A stretch of 64,000 nt of DNA. It comes from a virus. The notes under the pieces are model-generated. The model saw only the letters and a list, made by a program, of their open reading frames with translations. It searched no databases and was not told where the DNA came from. Location of the stretch: positions 1-64,000 of IMG/VR virus record IMGVR_UViG_3300027754_004885; one strand, given 5' to 3'. The translations under genes and the position numbers were made by a program. Shown here piece by piece: positions 16,052-24,525 of the stretch. Every line of letters begins with the position of its first letter. The stretch's first letter is position 1.

Positions 16052-17034
16052 AGACTTACGGAAATTTCTCACATGCTTACGTCGATCTTTGCCGTTTGAT
16101 TCGAGATGAGTCCGATTTCATCTCTTCTCCTCGTGGCATGAAGATCAAGGAGAAGCTGGGGGTTCAGTTCAGGATCAAGAACGTTCGAGATCGCCTTCCT
16201 TACATCGAAGCTCGCAACTTCTCGCTCTCCTACTTTGTGGCTGAGACTCTCTGGTACATGAGCGGAAGCAACTCCACCGAATGGATCTCGAGATACGCTT
16301 CCTTTTGGAAGGACATCAGCGATGATGGAAAGACTGCAAACTCCGCGTACGGCGCTCGAATCTTCAAGCTTCATCCGAGGATCGCTGATGGTGGGCTGAA
16401 TCAGTGGGAGTACGTCAAGAGCGAGCTCAAGCGCGATCCTGACAGTCGCCGCGCTGTTATTCATATCAGGACCCCTGACGATTCGATCTACGCCGTGAAG
16501 GACGTTCCATGCACTCTCGCGCTCCAATTCTTCATTCGCGAGGGTAAGCTCCACCTTCACGTCAACATGCGATCCAGCGACATCATCCTTGGGATCGCAT
16601 ACGATGTTCCAGCTTTCACAACTATGCAGGAGGTTCTGGCGAATGAGCTTAACGTCGAACTTGGCGAGTACGTACACACATCAAATTCTCTCCACTGCTA
16701 TGAACGTGATTTCGAGATGCTGGACGCGATTGCGAATTCAAGCGACAATCTTGGCCGTCCGATGCCAGCATATCCTCGATCTTTTCCGATCCATGATCTG
16801 ATGCGAGTTGAGGAGCGGGTTCACAAGATGACCGATGGCGAATTCCTCGACGGTTTCATGCTTATCAGTCCCAAGCTCAGCGACGAGATGGATGATCCAG
16901 CCTTCTACCAGCTTGTTAATGACTGGAGAAACATTCTCTGCTCGTTTAGGGCTAGAAAGATGAAGGATCAAAAGCTTGCCCAGAGATACCTTCTCTCGAC
17001 AAATCATCAGGGCTATCATTTCTTCAAGAGGTAA
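16048..17034 (+). CDS. ThyA-family enzyme, predicted deoxycytidylate hydroxymethylase
   Basis: 328 aa. The thymidylate-synthase fold is plain: NSAYGARIF, RDPDSRRAVIHI, VPCTLALQFF (nucleophile Cys155), HVNMRSSDIILGIAYDVPAF and NSLHCYERDF. At the position of the ThyA Asn that reads uracil O4/N3 there is Asp186 (IAYDVPA), the substitution that marks cytosine-specific hydroxymethylases such as T4 gp42 and MilA; CT after the Cys and VNMRS-x-D also match gp42 better than ThyA. ThyX already supplies dTMP. I therefore predict formation of 5-hydroxymethyl-dCMP. A dTMP synthase with unusual residues is the alternative. Confidence 0.75.
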   Translation: MKTYGNFSHAYVDLCRLIRDESDFISSPRGMKIKEKLGVQFRIKNVRDRLPYIEARNFSLSYFVAETLWYMSGSNSTEWISRYASFWKDISDDGKTANSAYGARIFKLHPRIADGGLNQWEYVKSELKRDPDSRRAVIHIRTPDDSIYAVKDVPCTLALQFFIREGKLHLHVNMRSSDIILGIAYDVPAFTTMQEVLANELNVELGEYVHTSNSLHCYERDFEMLDAIANSSDNLGRPMPAYPRSFPIHDLMRVEERVHKMTDGEFLDGFMLISPKLSDEMDDPAFYQLVNDWRNILCSFRARKMKDQKLAQRYLLSTNHQGYHFFKR

Positions 17035-17036
17035 AA

Positions 17037-18053
17037 ATGAATAACAAGCGTGCCCTTGTAACGGGCGGATGTGGTTTTATCGGTTCTCATGTTGTTCGTG
17101 AGCTCATCATGAACGATTACATCGTCGACGTTATCGACGACATGTCCAACGGCTCACTTGATTCTCTCAACGGAATCTCATTTCGAGCAGTTCCTGCCGA
17201 TCTTATTGGGGCTTTCGAGCTGAAGCACCCTGAGTCCGAAAGGGTCGCTGGCTCTGTTCTCGTGATCGAGGGCGATTTCGCTCATCGTGAGATTCTGTCT
17301 CGCTCCAAGGCTGGGCTCTACGATGTCATCTTCCATCTCGCTGCGATGCCACGCGTTGAGTACTCCGTCCAGCTTCCTTTCGAATCGAACGATCTCAACG
17401 TCACTCGCACCCTTGCTCTCCTCGATGCGATTCGTGGTGGAAGCACCAAGTTCGTGTTCTCCTCGTCTTCGTCCGTCTACGGCGAGATCGACCAGCTGCC
17501 AACCACCGAGTTCTCGCCCTCCAACCCTCAGTCTCCGTACGGTCTGCAGAAGCGGATGATCGAGGATTACCTGACCCTCTTCGGGCGACTCTACCAGCAG
17601 AAGAGTGTCTGCCTACGTTACTTCAACGTCTACGGTCCCGGCCAGGACGGCAAGTCTCCCTACTCGACAGCAGTCGCCGCGTGGTGCTCAGCTCTGAAGG
17701 AGGGACGTCCACTTCGCTCTGACGGTGATGGATACCAGACTCGAGATCTTGTCTTCGTCAAGGACGTTGCTCGGGCGAATCGTTTGGCAGCTGAATCTCA
17801 GCATGACTTCCGCGGGCACGCTTTCAACGTTGGGTCGGGCGAGTCACTTTCGAACAATGAAGTCCTCGACCTCCTTCGTCTCAAGTTTCCGAACCTCGAG
17901 GTGAACAGTGCACCGGTCCGCGCGGGCGATGTGCGGGATACTCTTGCGGACGTGACGATCATTGAGCAGGTTCTTGGGTGGAAGCCGCAGGTCAAGTTTG
18001 TGGATGGTCTTAAGATGACTCTTGATTGGTGGGATTTTAATGAGGGCTCCTAA
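17037..18053 (+). CDS. NAD-dependent nucleotide-sugar epimerase/dehydratase (extended SDR)
   Basis: 338 aa. VTGGCGFIGSHVV is the NAD-binding glycine motif, FSSSSSVYGE the Ser block and YGLQK the catalytic Tyr-x3-Lys; RYFNVYGPGQ and TRDLVFVKDVARA are typical of GalE/WbpP-type enzymes. It would epimerise a UDP- or GDP-sugar, giving donor for the glycosyltransferase three genes upstream. Ends overlapping the cupin gene by 14 bases. Exact sugar cannot be read from sequence. Confidence 0.88.
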   Translation: MNNKRALVTGGCGFIGSHVVRELIMNDYIVDVIDDMSNGSLDSLNGISFRAVPADLIGAFELKHPESERVAGSVLVIEGDFAHREILSRSKAGLYDVIFHLAAMPRVEYSVQLPFESNDLNVTRTLALLDAIRGGSTKFVFSSSSSVYGEIDQLPTTEFSPSNPQSPYGLQKRMIEDYLTLFGRLYQQKSVCLRYFNVYGPGQDGKSPYSTAVAAWCSALKEGRPLRSDGDGYQTRDLVFVKDVARANRLAAESQHDFRGHAFNVGSGESLSNNEVLDLLRLKFPNLEVNSAPVRAGDVRDTLADVTIIEQVLGWKPQVKFVDGLKMTLDWWDFNEGS

Positions 18054-18444
18054 GCATGCTTGGGTCACCAAGTCATCGAACGAGATAAAGCCGTGGGGCA
18101 CTGCTCAGGTTTGGAGCTCCACTGCTGACTTTCAGGGAAAGCTCATCACGATCAGGAAGGGCCATAGAACGAGCCTGAAGTTTCATAAGATTAAGAATGA
18201 GTTCTTCCTGATAATGAGCGGACTTGTTAAGGTGACGTTTGGCAGCTCGCGGACGATTGAAAAGCCAGAGAAGTATCCCTGGGAAGAGAGAATTCTTTCT
18301 CCAGGCGATGTCTTCAACGTGCAATCCGAGTGTCCATACAGACTTGAGGCTCTCGAAGAAAGTGTTGTCATTGAGATCGGCGACAAGTCGAACGACGGTT
18401 CGATCATAATAGAGGATGATTACGGGAGAACGAATGCAGGGTAA
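18040..18444 (+). CDS. Cupin, mannose-6-phosphate isomerase type II-like
   Basis: 134 aa from ATG 18040, the second in-frame start. KPWGTAQVWSS, then KGHRTSLKFHKIKNEFFLIMSG and LSPGDVFNVQ...CPYRLEALEESVVIEIGD reproduce the two cupin motifs (G-H-x-x-S..H-x-x-x-x-E-x-F; G-D..P) of the C-terminal domain of ManC/AlgA proteins. Likely sugar-phosphate isomerase supporting sugar-nucleotide synthesis, in line with the epimerase it overlaps. Confidence 0.65.
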   Translation: MRAPKHAWVTKSSNEIKPWGTAQVWSSTADFQGKLITIRKGHRTSLKFHKIKNEFFLIMSGLVKVTFGSSRTIEKPEKYPWEERILSPGDVFNVQSECPYRLEALEESVVIEIGDKSNDGSIIIEDDYGRTNAG

Positions 18445-19009
18445 TCCAAATCTTGTTATTTTCTGTGGTCCGATGTGGGGCTCCAAGACATCACGTCTGA
18501 TCGCGTCCATCGAGCGTCTTAAGCTTCAGGGTCGGACGGTGATAGCGTACAAGCCCTCGATGGACGCGAGATACGAGCAATCTCAGATCTGCACCCACTC
18601 AGGTGCCAAGTGGCCTGCTACCTGCGTCAGCTCGGGAGCTGCCCTTCTGAACCACTTCAGAAGCATCAAGGGTGATATTGATGCGGTGGCCATAGACGAA
18701 GCCTTCATGATAGACGGGGTGGCACCAGCGGCCCTGGAGATCATGCGGAGTGGTGTTGACGTGCTGATCGCGACCCTTGATCTGAGCGCGAAGTGTCGTC
18801 CCTTCGAGGAGGTGACCTCACTTCTACCGTTCGCTACGAAGGTCGAAAAGTGCCCTGCTGTGTGCCCAGCTTGCGGAAGCGATGCGTACTACACAGCGAA
18901 GCTCACAAACGATGACAAGGAGATCGAGGTCGGTGGGAAGAATCTCTACGAACCAAGGTGTTTCAGGCATCACCCGATAATGTGCAATCCGAACGAGAAC
19001 GTGGGATAA
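18434..19009 (+). CDS. tdk: Thymidine kinase, TK1 type
   Basis: 191 aa from ATG 18434, overlapping the cupin stop. FCGPMWGSKTSRLIASIERL is the P-loop, AVAIDEAFMID the Walker B/catalytic Glu block, and CPAVCPACGSDAYYTAKL with a later R-C-F-R-H-H the zinc ribbon of TK1 enzymes. The usual GK of Walker A is SK here (WGSKT). It salvages thymidine to dTMP. Confidence 0.88.
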   Translation: MQGNPNLVIFCGPMWGSKTSRLIASIERLKLQGRTVIAYKPSMDARYEQSQICTHSGAKWPATCVSSGAALLNHFRSIKGDIDAVAIDEAFMIDGVAPAALEIMRSGVDVLIATLDLSAKCRPFEEVTSLLPFATKVEKCPAVCPACGSDAYYTAKLTNDDKEIEVGGKNLYEPRCFRHHPIMCNPNENVG

Positions 19010-19029
19010 TAGTTTAGTCCGGAGCTTAC

Positions 19030-19878
19030 GTGAATATGCTAGAACCGTCCAGCGTCGATCTCGTCATCTATCATGAAAACTGCACCGATGGTTTTGGGGC
19101 TGCTTACGCAGCCTGGAAGCTGCTCGGTGATCGGGCGGAGTACCTCGCTGCGAAGCACGGAGAGCCTCCACCTGACGTGACAGGAAAGAATGTGGTCGTC
19201 CTGGACTTCTCCTACGATAACGCCACCACGAAGCGTATGATGCAGGAGGCCAAGAACCTCCTCATCATCGACCACCACAAGTCAGCTATGGTCGAGCTCC
19301 ATGATGTCTCATGCACGCGTTTCGACATGAACCACAGCGGAGCGATGCTCGCCTGGAAGTTCTTCCATCCCGGGAAGGAAGCTCCTCGACTCATCAAGTT
19401 CATCGAGGATCGTGACCTTTGGAAGTGGGAGATCCCCTACTCCAAGGAGTTCGCTGCGGCCTTCGACATGGTAAAGTTTGATTTTGAGGAGTTCGACAAG
19501 TATCTCGACGATTCCGAAGTGGACAGTGCCCAGGAGCGCGGTGCTTACATCCTTGCCTACTCCAAGACCGTTATCTCCAAGATTACGAAGAACGCCTCAC
19601 ATCGGAAGATCGCTGGAAAGAGCGTGCTCGTGGTTAACTCTTCACATTGGATGTCTGAAATCGGCGCTGCTCTCTCTCCAAAGTGCGATTTCTCCGTGAT
19701 CTGGTACTACGATCATGAGAGCCGCCGTGTTAAGGCAAGCCTTCGAGCGCACCATGATGACGCTGACGTGAGCGAGGTCGCGAAGAAGTTCGGCGGTGGC
19801 GGTCATCGGAAAGCTGCTGGATTCAGCTTGCCTCCCAACGTTAGCATTGAAACAATCTTCGACACGGTGAACACTTGA
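19030..19878 (+). CDS. DHH-family phosphoesterase (NrnA-like)
   Basis: 282 aa from GTG 19030 (ATG 19036 is equally possible). NCTDGFGAAYAAWK and VLDFSYD give motifs I-II, LLIIDHHKS the DHH motif, and FGGGGHRKAAGF the DHHA1 end. Members degrade short oligoribonucleotides or cyclic dinucleotides in a Mn-dependent way. In an infected cell it could complete RNA turnover or remove a cyclic (oligo)nucleotide defence signal; the latter is speculation. Confidence 0.85.
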   Translation: MNMLEPSSVDLVIYHENCTDGFGAAYAAWKLLGDRAEYLAAKHGEPPPDVTGKNVVVLDFSYDNATTKRMMQEAKNLLIIDHHKSAMVELHDVSCTRFDMNHSGAMLAWKFFHPGKEAPRLIKFIEDRDLWKWEIPYSKEFAAAFDMVKFDFEEFDKYLDDSEVDSAQERGAYILAYSKTVISKITKNASHRKIAGKSVLVVNSSHWMSEIGAALSPKCDFSVIWYYDHESRRVKASLRAHHDDADVSEVAKKFGGGGHRKAAGFSLPPNVSIETIFDTVNT

Positions 19879-20300
19879 GCTCACGACCCTCCTGGGATCG
19901 GATCTGGTCCGATGTCGTTTTTACGATCTCCAAGAGATCCTCAGATCCCTCATTCAAAGTTGCGGCGATAATTGTAGCTGATGACAACACGCAGCTCCTA
20001 TCACTCGGGTACAATGGCGATCATGCCGGAGGACCGAATTGTCGGGAGTCCGACAATCCTGGAGATTCTGGATTCATTCACGCTGAAGTGAACGCTCTTA
20101 TCAAGCTTGACTTCAACAGCCCGAAACGGAAGAAGATGTATGTGAGCCTCAACCCTTGTCGCATGTGCGCGAAAGCGATCATAAACGCGAAGATAGACGA
20201 GGTCATCTACATCGACAGGTATCGAGACGAGTCTGGAATCACTCTTCTTACAAATGCTGGCATCAAGGTTCGTCAGTTATGCGAAGTGGAAGATACTTAG
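19875..20300 (+). CDS. Deoxycytidylate deaminase
   Basis: 141 aa from TTG, overlapping the preceding stop (TTGA). HAEVNAL and NPCRMCAKAI are the zinc-binding HxE and PCxxC motifs; SLGYNGDHAG and DPSFKVAAIIV are typical of dCMP deaminases. It turns dCMP to dUMP for ThyX and competes with hydroxymethylation for the dCMP pool. Confidence 0.9.
   Translation: MSSRPSWDRIWSDVVFTISKRSSDPSFKVAAIIVADDNTQLLSLGYNGDHAGGPNCRESDNPGDSGFIHAEVNALIKLDFNSPKRKKMYVSLNPCRMCAKAIINAKIDEVIYIDRYRDESGITLLTNAGIKVRQLCEVEDT
20293..20299 (+). promoter_or_regulatory. ATAYTTA element
   Basis: ATACTTA overlapping the end of the deaminase gene, 26 bases before ATG 20326; a TATACT at 20314-20319 lies closer to the gene. Confidence 0.3.
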
Positions 20301-20325
20301 TCCCTAGTAGAGGTATACTCTCGGG

Positions 20326-21759
20326 ATGAGGACCGCTGAGAAGAAAATGAAAAACTCCATGAGTGATCACGACATTTACTCTCTGAACGAGATGAGCATG
20401 AGCTTTCTGCTCGACGAGGCTGTCGACAGGTCCATGTTCGACACTGCACTTAGGACGATCGAACCTCTTTCTGAGCTCGAGGATCTAATAACTGCAGGTT
20501 CAAACGAGATGCCGAATACTGCGAAGGCAATCAGAGACGTCATTAAATCCGTCAACGATTCCATCTCGGCGAAGCCGAATCCGATTCTCAGCGCCATGGG
20601 TCTCGCTGACCCGCAGAGGGATCTGCTCAACGCTATCACGACCGCCGAGGTTCTGAAGTTCTCGATCCTCAACGCGATGGATGCTGTCAGGATGATGTTC
20701 ATAACTGACTTCAAGAAGAATAACCTAAAATTCTTCGAAGAGGAAGCTGTGGTTTACAATGTGGTGGACGCGGGCCCTGGGGCTGCGAGACTCTCAACGC
20801 CACAAAGAGTTCCCATCTCGAAGGTTAAAGAGCTGGGCTCGTATGAGATATACGAGCAGGGAAACAACTATATGCTGATCGGTCCGGAAAGCGCCGGTGC
20901 GGGTAGAACTGCCACCTGGAATATCCCTGGCGTCGGAAGCTTCGCAATCTCGAACCTCTCACTCGGTAAGATGTACCTCGTCGGTCGAGGTTCTGATGGA
21001 GAGCCCACGCCCGTACCGGACGGGTTTAAGACCCTGTTCCTCCGCGTCGTTAAGCCCGCCGATCGTGGTGTTCTTGACAAGACTATTGACTTCCTTGCAA
21101 CGGATCCTTCACGAGGAAACAAGACCTTCGACCTTGGAAAAGTCGTGAAGGATAACTTGCGAGTTCCTCAACCAGTTGAGGGAACCATCGTCAGCATATA
21201 CAGGGCGATAAGAAAGAAGCAGGCGATACAACCTACCACGTTAACTCCGATCGAACTAACATCCGATATCGAGGGAATCACACTCGATGCTTTTAGGAAA
21301 TACTTCGAAGCTCTCGTTGAAAAAACTACGAACTCGACAGGAGACATGGTCTCTTACGATATCGCTGACACTCTCGTGTTCGGAGGGCTTGCGTCAATCT
21401 CGGGGATGCTGGGTTTGACTCGACCAGAGGGCGGTCGCGAAGATGGATCAGTTGCGGGCGGCGGTGCATCAGCTGGAGGTGGACGAGGCACAGGCAGCGC
21501 CGGTGGTTCTGGCGGCAGCGCTGGTGCAGTTCGTGGTGCCTCTCGATCCCATTCTTTCAACAACTTCATAAATACTCCCTCGATCGTCAAGGGGGCTACG
21601 CCAACTGAACGCGCTGCAAATCTGAGCACCGTTCTAGGGCTGATAGACAGGGACTCGATGAGACAGGAACTTAACAGATTCGTTGCCCCGAACGTAGTAT
21701 TTACCGAAGGCACGATCGACAGATGGTGCGAGCTTGCAGGAATCAAGGAAGGAAAATGA
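20326..21759 (+). CDS. Putative virion protein with Gly-rich linker
   Basis: 477 aa. Helical N-terminus, a middle beta-rich region (YEIYEQGNNYMLIGPES), and a Gly/Ser-rich linker near residues 360-400 before a conserved-looking C-terminal helix set (NTPSIVKGATPTERAANL). TATACT ends 6 bases before the ATG and there is no Shine-Dalgarno. Same direction and tight spacing with the tag-bearing genes downstream. No family recognised. Confidence 0.6.
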   Translation: MRTAEKKMKNSMSDHDIYSLNEMSMSFLLDEAVDRSMFDTALRTIEPLSELEDLITAGSNEMPNTAKAIRDVIKSVNDSISAKPNPILSAMGLADPQRDLLNAITTAEVLKFSILNAMDAVRMMFITDFKKNNLKFFEEEAVVYNVVDAGPGAARLSTPQRVPISKVKELGSYEIYEQGNNYMLIGPESAGAGRTATWNIPGVGSFAISNLSLGKMYLVGRGSDGEPTPVPDGFKTLFLRVVKPADRGVLDKTIDFLATDPSRGNKTFDLGKVVKDNLRVPQPVEGTIVSIYRAIRKKQAIQPTTLTPIELTSDIEGITLDAFRKYFEALVEKTTNSTGDMVSYDIADTLVFGGLASISGMLGLTRPEGGREDGSVAGGGASAGGGRGTGSAGGSGGSAGAVRGASRSHSFNNFINTPSIVKGATPTERAANLSTVLGLIDRDSMRQELNRFVAPNVVFTEGTIDRWCELAGIKEGK

Positions 21760-22085
21760 GAACGTCCTCTGATAAAAAGATCATTCGTCTGATGAGAGAG
21801 AGCTACGAGCAACGCATTTACACGACGCTTCTTGAGATGGAAGTCATCGGGTCAGGTGGAAAGGTCCGGATCGATGCGGGTCTTGAGGTTACTGATGTTA
21901 AGACAGGCGAAAAATTCACCGTCCAGAGCGTGCAGAAGAATGGAAGCGATATCACGGTCAATCTGATATCACCCGAGAACATCACTGGTCCGATAACTTC
22001 AAATGGCGCTCAAACATTAGTTTCACCTGGACAGAACTCACACTCTTACAGCATCGAAGATTTCGAAAAGAAATTCAAGGTTTAA
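21756..22085 (+). CDS. Tag-bearing protein, unknown
   Basis: 109 aa from ATG 21756 (AAGGAAGG upstream; ATGA overlap with the previous gene). Begins MRTSSDKKIIRLMRESYEQR, a variant of the recurrent tag, followed by a beta-rich segment (VTDVKTGEKFTVQSVQKNG). No known domain. Confidence 0.6.
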   Translation: MRTSSDKKIIRLMRESYEQRIYTTLLEMEVIGSGGKVRIDAGLEVTDVKTGEKFTVQSVQKNGSDITVNLISPENITGPITSNGAQTLVSPGQNSHSYSIEDFEKKFKV

Positions 22086-22094
22086 GGACATAAA

Positions 22095-22820
22095 ATGAAA
22101 GACCCATTAAAGATCGCAGGTCTATCTGAGAAAGAGATCGTTGACGTGATTCGCGAATCTCTGACTCTTCCGAAGAAGCAGGAGCAAAGCCCGAAGCCTT
22201 TGAACGAAGCTTACGTCGTGTCGACAACCAAATTCGACCTGAGGACTGAGAAGCTTAGCGAGGAAAACAAGGCTGCGCACCAGGAGCTCATGGACGGGTA
22301 CATAAAATCCCTCAATGAGATATCTGCGGGTCTAGACTCTGCGGATCGTGAGAACGCGAACCCAAACAACTCCACCTTCAGAAACATGAAGATGGACGAG
22401 ACACACAATCTAAATGCAGCATTTCTCCATGGAATGTTCTTTGAGAACATCTCTGATGTGAGATCGACCCTGGCGATGGACTCGCTCGCCTACATGCGCA
22501 TCGAACGTGACTGGGGCAGCTTCGACGCGTGGCAAAGAGACTTTATCGCCTGCGCGATGAGCTCAAGGAACGGTTGGGTCGTTATGGCGTACAACATGTT
22601 CCTCAAGCGCTACGTCAACGTTGTGGTGGATCTTCATAACTCGGGAGTTCCATTTTCGAGCTACCCAGTGATTGTTCTCGATTGCTGGGAACACTCTTAT
22701 TATCGAGATTACCTGAAGGATAGAAAATCGTACATCTTCTCGATGATGAAAGAGCTCAAGTGGTCAATCATTGAAGATCGAATCAGGAAGGTCGAGAGAA
22801 TGATGGAGGCTGCAAAATGA
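22095..22820 (+). CDS. Tag-bearing protein with Fe/Mn superoxide dismutase domain
   Basis: 241 aa. Residues 1-24 carry the tag (LSEKEIVDVIRESLTL). From about 53 the protein follows Fe/Mn-SOD: LSEENKAAHQELMDGYIKSL (His62), NAAFLHGMFFENI (His112), GSFDAWQRDFIACAMSSRNG..W (SOD FGSF...GSGW), and VIVLDCWEHSYYRDYLKDRK (Asp196 and His200 in D-x-W-E-H). All four metal ligands are in register. If folded and metallated it would dismute superoxide, possibly inside the particle; it may instead be a structural exaptation. The 3' end overlaps the next gene by 4 bases. Confidence 0.72.
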   Translation: MKDPLKIAGLSEKEIVDVIRESLTLPKKQEQSPKPLNEAYVVSTTKFDLRTEKLSEENKAAHQELMDGYIKSLNEISAGLDSADRENANPNNSTFRNMKMDETHNLNAAFLHGMFFENISDVRSTLAMDSLAYMRIERDWGSFDAWQRDFIACAMSSRNGWVVMAYNMFLKRYVNVVVDLHNSGVPFSSYPVIVLDCWEHSYYRDYLKDRKSYIFSMMKELKWSIIEDRIRKVERMMEAAK

Positions 22821-23596
22821 CCACAAGCCGTTCGGTGCTAAGACGACTTGTTATTCAGGAAATGTATAACACAAAGTTGTCAAATCTTTACGAGCAGGCG
22901 CCTCCTGCTGATCCGGCCGCAACTGCTCCCGCAGCAGATCCAGCTGCCACAGCTCCAGCGACCGATCCGGCTGCTGCAGGCACTGCCCCCGCAGTTGACC
23001 CGGCTGCAGCGGCTCCCGGAGCTCCTGCAGTGCCTGCAGCTCCCGCTGCGCCTGCCACGCCAGCAGTCCCCGCTCCCGCTCCCGCAGCTGCCCCCGGAGC
23101 TGCCCCCGCAATTCCAGGGACCCCAGCACCCGCTCCGGGAGCCGCTGCAGCCGGAGCGACTGCAAAAAAGAAAGCGAAAGCGCCTGATCCCGTTAAGGAG
23201 CCCGTCAAATCGCAGGTTAACAAGGCACTTATGAAAGCGACCTCATCCGCCGAAGAAGACTCAGAGTCTGCCGCGAATGAAAGTCTTCGTAGGAAGTCTC
23301 TTCGATTCCTCATCGAGCAGGAAGACAAGAAGCCCAAGATCGATATGGAGGTGTATGCCGGCGAAATTGCGAAGCTGATTAAGAACTACACGTCCCTTGT
23401 CGATGTTAAGAAGAATGTGATCACTCAGGCGGAGGAATATCTCGACAACGATTTTCCCAATGAGACCGACAGTCTCAAGAAGCAGCTGAAGGATTTACTT
23501 CGAAAGGATTACAACATATCATTGGAACGTCCAGAGGCACCACCGGATTCATATGCAGTCGGAGCAGGAGCAGGAGGCGGCGGAGGAGCTGCGTAA
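22817..23596 (+). CDS. Tag-bearing protein with Pro/Ala linker
   Basis: 259 aa. N-terminal tag (SRSVLRRLVIQEMYN), about 95 residues of Pro/Ala repeats (ADPAATAPA-like), a second tag-like helix (ESLRRKSLRFLIEQED), then a helical C-terminal domain (YAGEIAKLIKNYTSLVDVKK) and Gly-rich end. The Pro/Ala stretch predicts an extended spacer as in virion or TonB-like proteins. The repeat makes long false ORFs in other frames. Confidence 0.65.
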   Translation: MTTSRSVLRRLVIQEMYNTKLSNLYEQAPPADPAATAPAADPAATAPATDPAAAGTAPAVDPAAAAPGAPAVPAAPAAPATPAVPAPAPAAAPGAAPAIPGTPAPAPGAAAAGATAKKKAKAPDPVKEPVKSQVNKALMKATSSAEEDSESAANESLRRKSLRFLIEQEDKKPKIDMEVYAGEIAKLIKNYTSLVDVKKNVITQAEEYLDNDFPNETDSLKKQLKDLLRKDYNISLERPEAPPDSYAVGAGAGGGGGAA

Positions 23597-23876
23597 GCAG
23601 ATCGATTTTATCATCGATCCGCGGAAGTGCGTTCATATCAAACTTCCCGCCGAGCTCCACGCTGAGATGCGCGTTTTTGGATTGAGAAAAAAACTCTCTC
23701 TGCAAGAGATGTTCGTAGAATTTTGCCAATTGATAGTTGACGGCGACATGAGTATCCAAAAAAAGATGGACGATTTAGCGAAGCGTAAGAAAGAGAATCG
23801 GATCAAGAAGCTGACAGAGAAAGATTCGAATGACATTTACGATTTCATCGCCAACCAGACGGGTCGCGAGCCGTGA
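23553..23876 (+). CDS. Small possible ribbon-helix-helix protein
   Basis: 107 aa, overlapping the previous gene by 44 bases. CVHIKLPAELHAEMRVFGLR..LSLQEMFVEFCQLIVDGD resembles the beta-helix-helix of MetJ/Arc-type DNA-binding proteins; the remainder is a basic helix. Regulatory role inferred only. Confidence 0.5.
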   Translation: MQSEQEQEAAEELRKQIDFIIDPRKCVHIKLPAELHAEMRVFGLRKKLSLQEMFVEFCQLIVDGDMSIQKKMDDLAKRKKENRIKKLTEKDSNDIYDFIANQTGREP

Positions 23877-24139
23877 AATTTCTACGTTCAATTCTGGGTT
23901 TCCCAGATGATCGAAAGGAGATTGAGTCTCTTCGAGCTCGACTCGACGAAAGTGATAAAAAAATTGAAAAATTGATCGAGATGTTTAATATTTTAGCTAC
24001 GTTCGACGAACAGATGGCTAATGACATTAGAAGGGTCGCGTCCCATGTTGCTCTCATGGAAATCTCCATGCTAAACAAGGGTAAAGCAGGACCTGCTCCT
24101 CTAAGAAGAAAATCGAACGATGATGATATAATCAACTAA
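23873..24139 (+). CDS. Small coiled-coil protein, unknown
   Basis: 88 aa from GTG 23873, 4-base overlap. Helical (KEIESLRARLDESDKKIEKL) with a hydrophobic second helix; no family recognised. Confidence 0.55.
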   Translation: MKFLRSILGFPDDRKEIESLRARLDESDKKIEKLIEMFNILATFDEQMANDIRRVASHVALMEISMLNKGKAGPAPLRRKSNDDDIIN

Positions 24140-24152
24140 GGAGAAGACAAAA

Positions 24153-24419
24153 ATGGAAATGATCAAGAACAACAAGCTCGTCGCAGCTCTCATCGCAGCT
24201 CTCATCGCTGGACTCACCGCTTTCCTCGCGACCATGAAGGACGATGAGAAGGTTGAGGCTGCTCCCGCAGCAGAGACGACGCCTGTCGCAGCAGAGACGG
24301 CCCCCGCGACCCCCGAGGTTGCTCCCGAGGTCAAGCCTGCCGACGCTGCCCCGGCCGACGCTGCTGAGGCTAAGCCTGCGGAGACGGCCCCCGCCGCTCC
24401 TGCTGTCGAGAAGAAGTAA
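24153..24419 (+). CDS. Small single-pass membrane protein with Pro/Ala tail
   Basis: 88 aa. One N-terminal membrane segment (KLVAALIAALIAGLTAFLAT) followed by a Pro/Ala/Glu-rich tail of about 50 residues. Strong leader AAGGAGAAGAC. Closes the operon at the terminator just downstream. Possibly a periplasm-spanning or signal-anchored protein. Confidence 0.6.
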   Translation: MEMIKNNKLVAALIAALIAGLTAFLATMKDDEKVEAAPAAETTPVAAETAPATPEVAPEVKPADAAPADAAEAKPAETAPAAPAVEKK

Positions 24420-24445
24420 TCTAATCTAGATAGCTTCTTAAAAAG

Positions 24446-24470
24446 AAAAGGCCGCATCATGCGGCCTTTT
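24446..24470 (+). terminator. Rho-independent terminator
   Basis: Perfect 10-bp stem AAAAGGCCGC / GCGGCCTTTT with loop ATCAT. The A-run before and T-run after could make it act in both directions. Confidence 0.9.
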
Positions 24471-24492
24471 CGATTTCTATTCGCGTTATATG

Positions 24493-24499
24493 ATATTTA
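24493..24499 (+). promoter_or_regulatory. ATAYTTA element
   Basis: ATATTTA 26 bases before ATG 24526, immediately after the terminator, where a promoter is needed. Confidence 0.5.
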
Positions 24500-24525
24500 G
24501 TGTAGATTCCACGGAAGAACAACGC

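Noticed and set aside
22900-23160. GC-rich direct repeats as a CRISPR or VNTR
   Set aside because: Irregular Pro/Ala codons without conserved repeat-spacer units.
22848-23337. Long Leu/Arg/Gln- or Ala-rich ORFs in other frames of the 22817 gene
   Set aside because: Produced by the Pro/Ala codon repeats; only the 22817 frame has meaningful ends.
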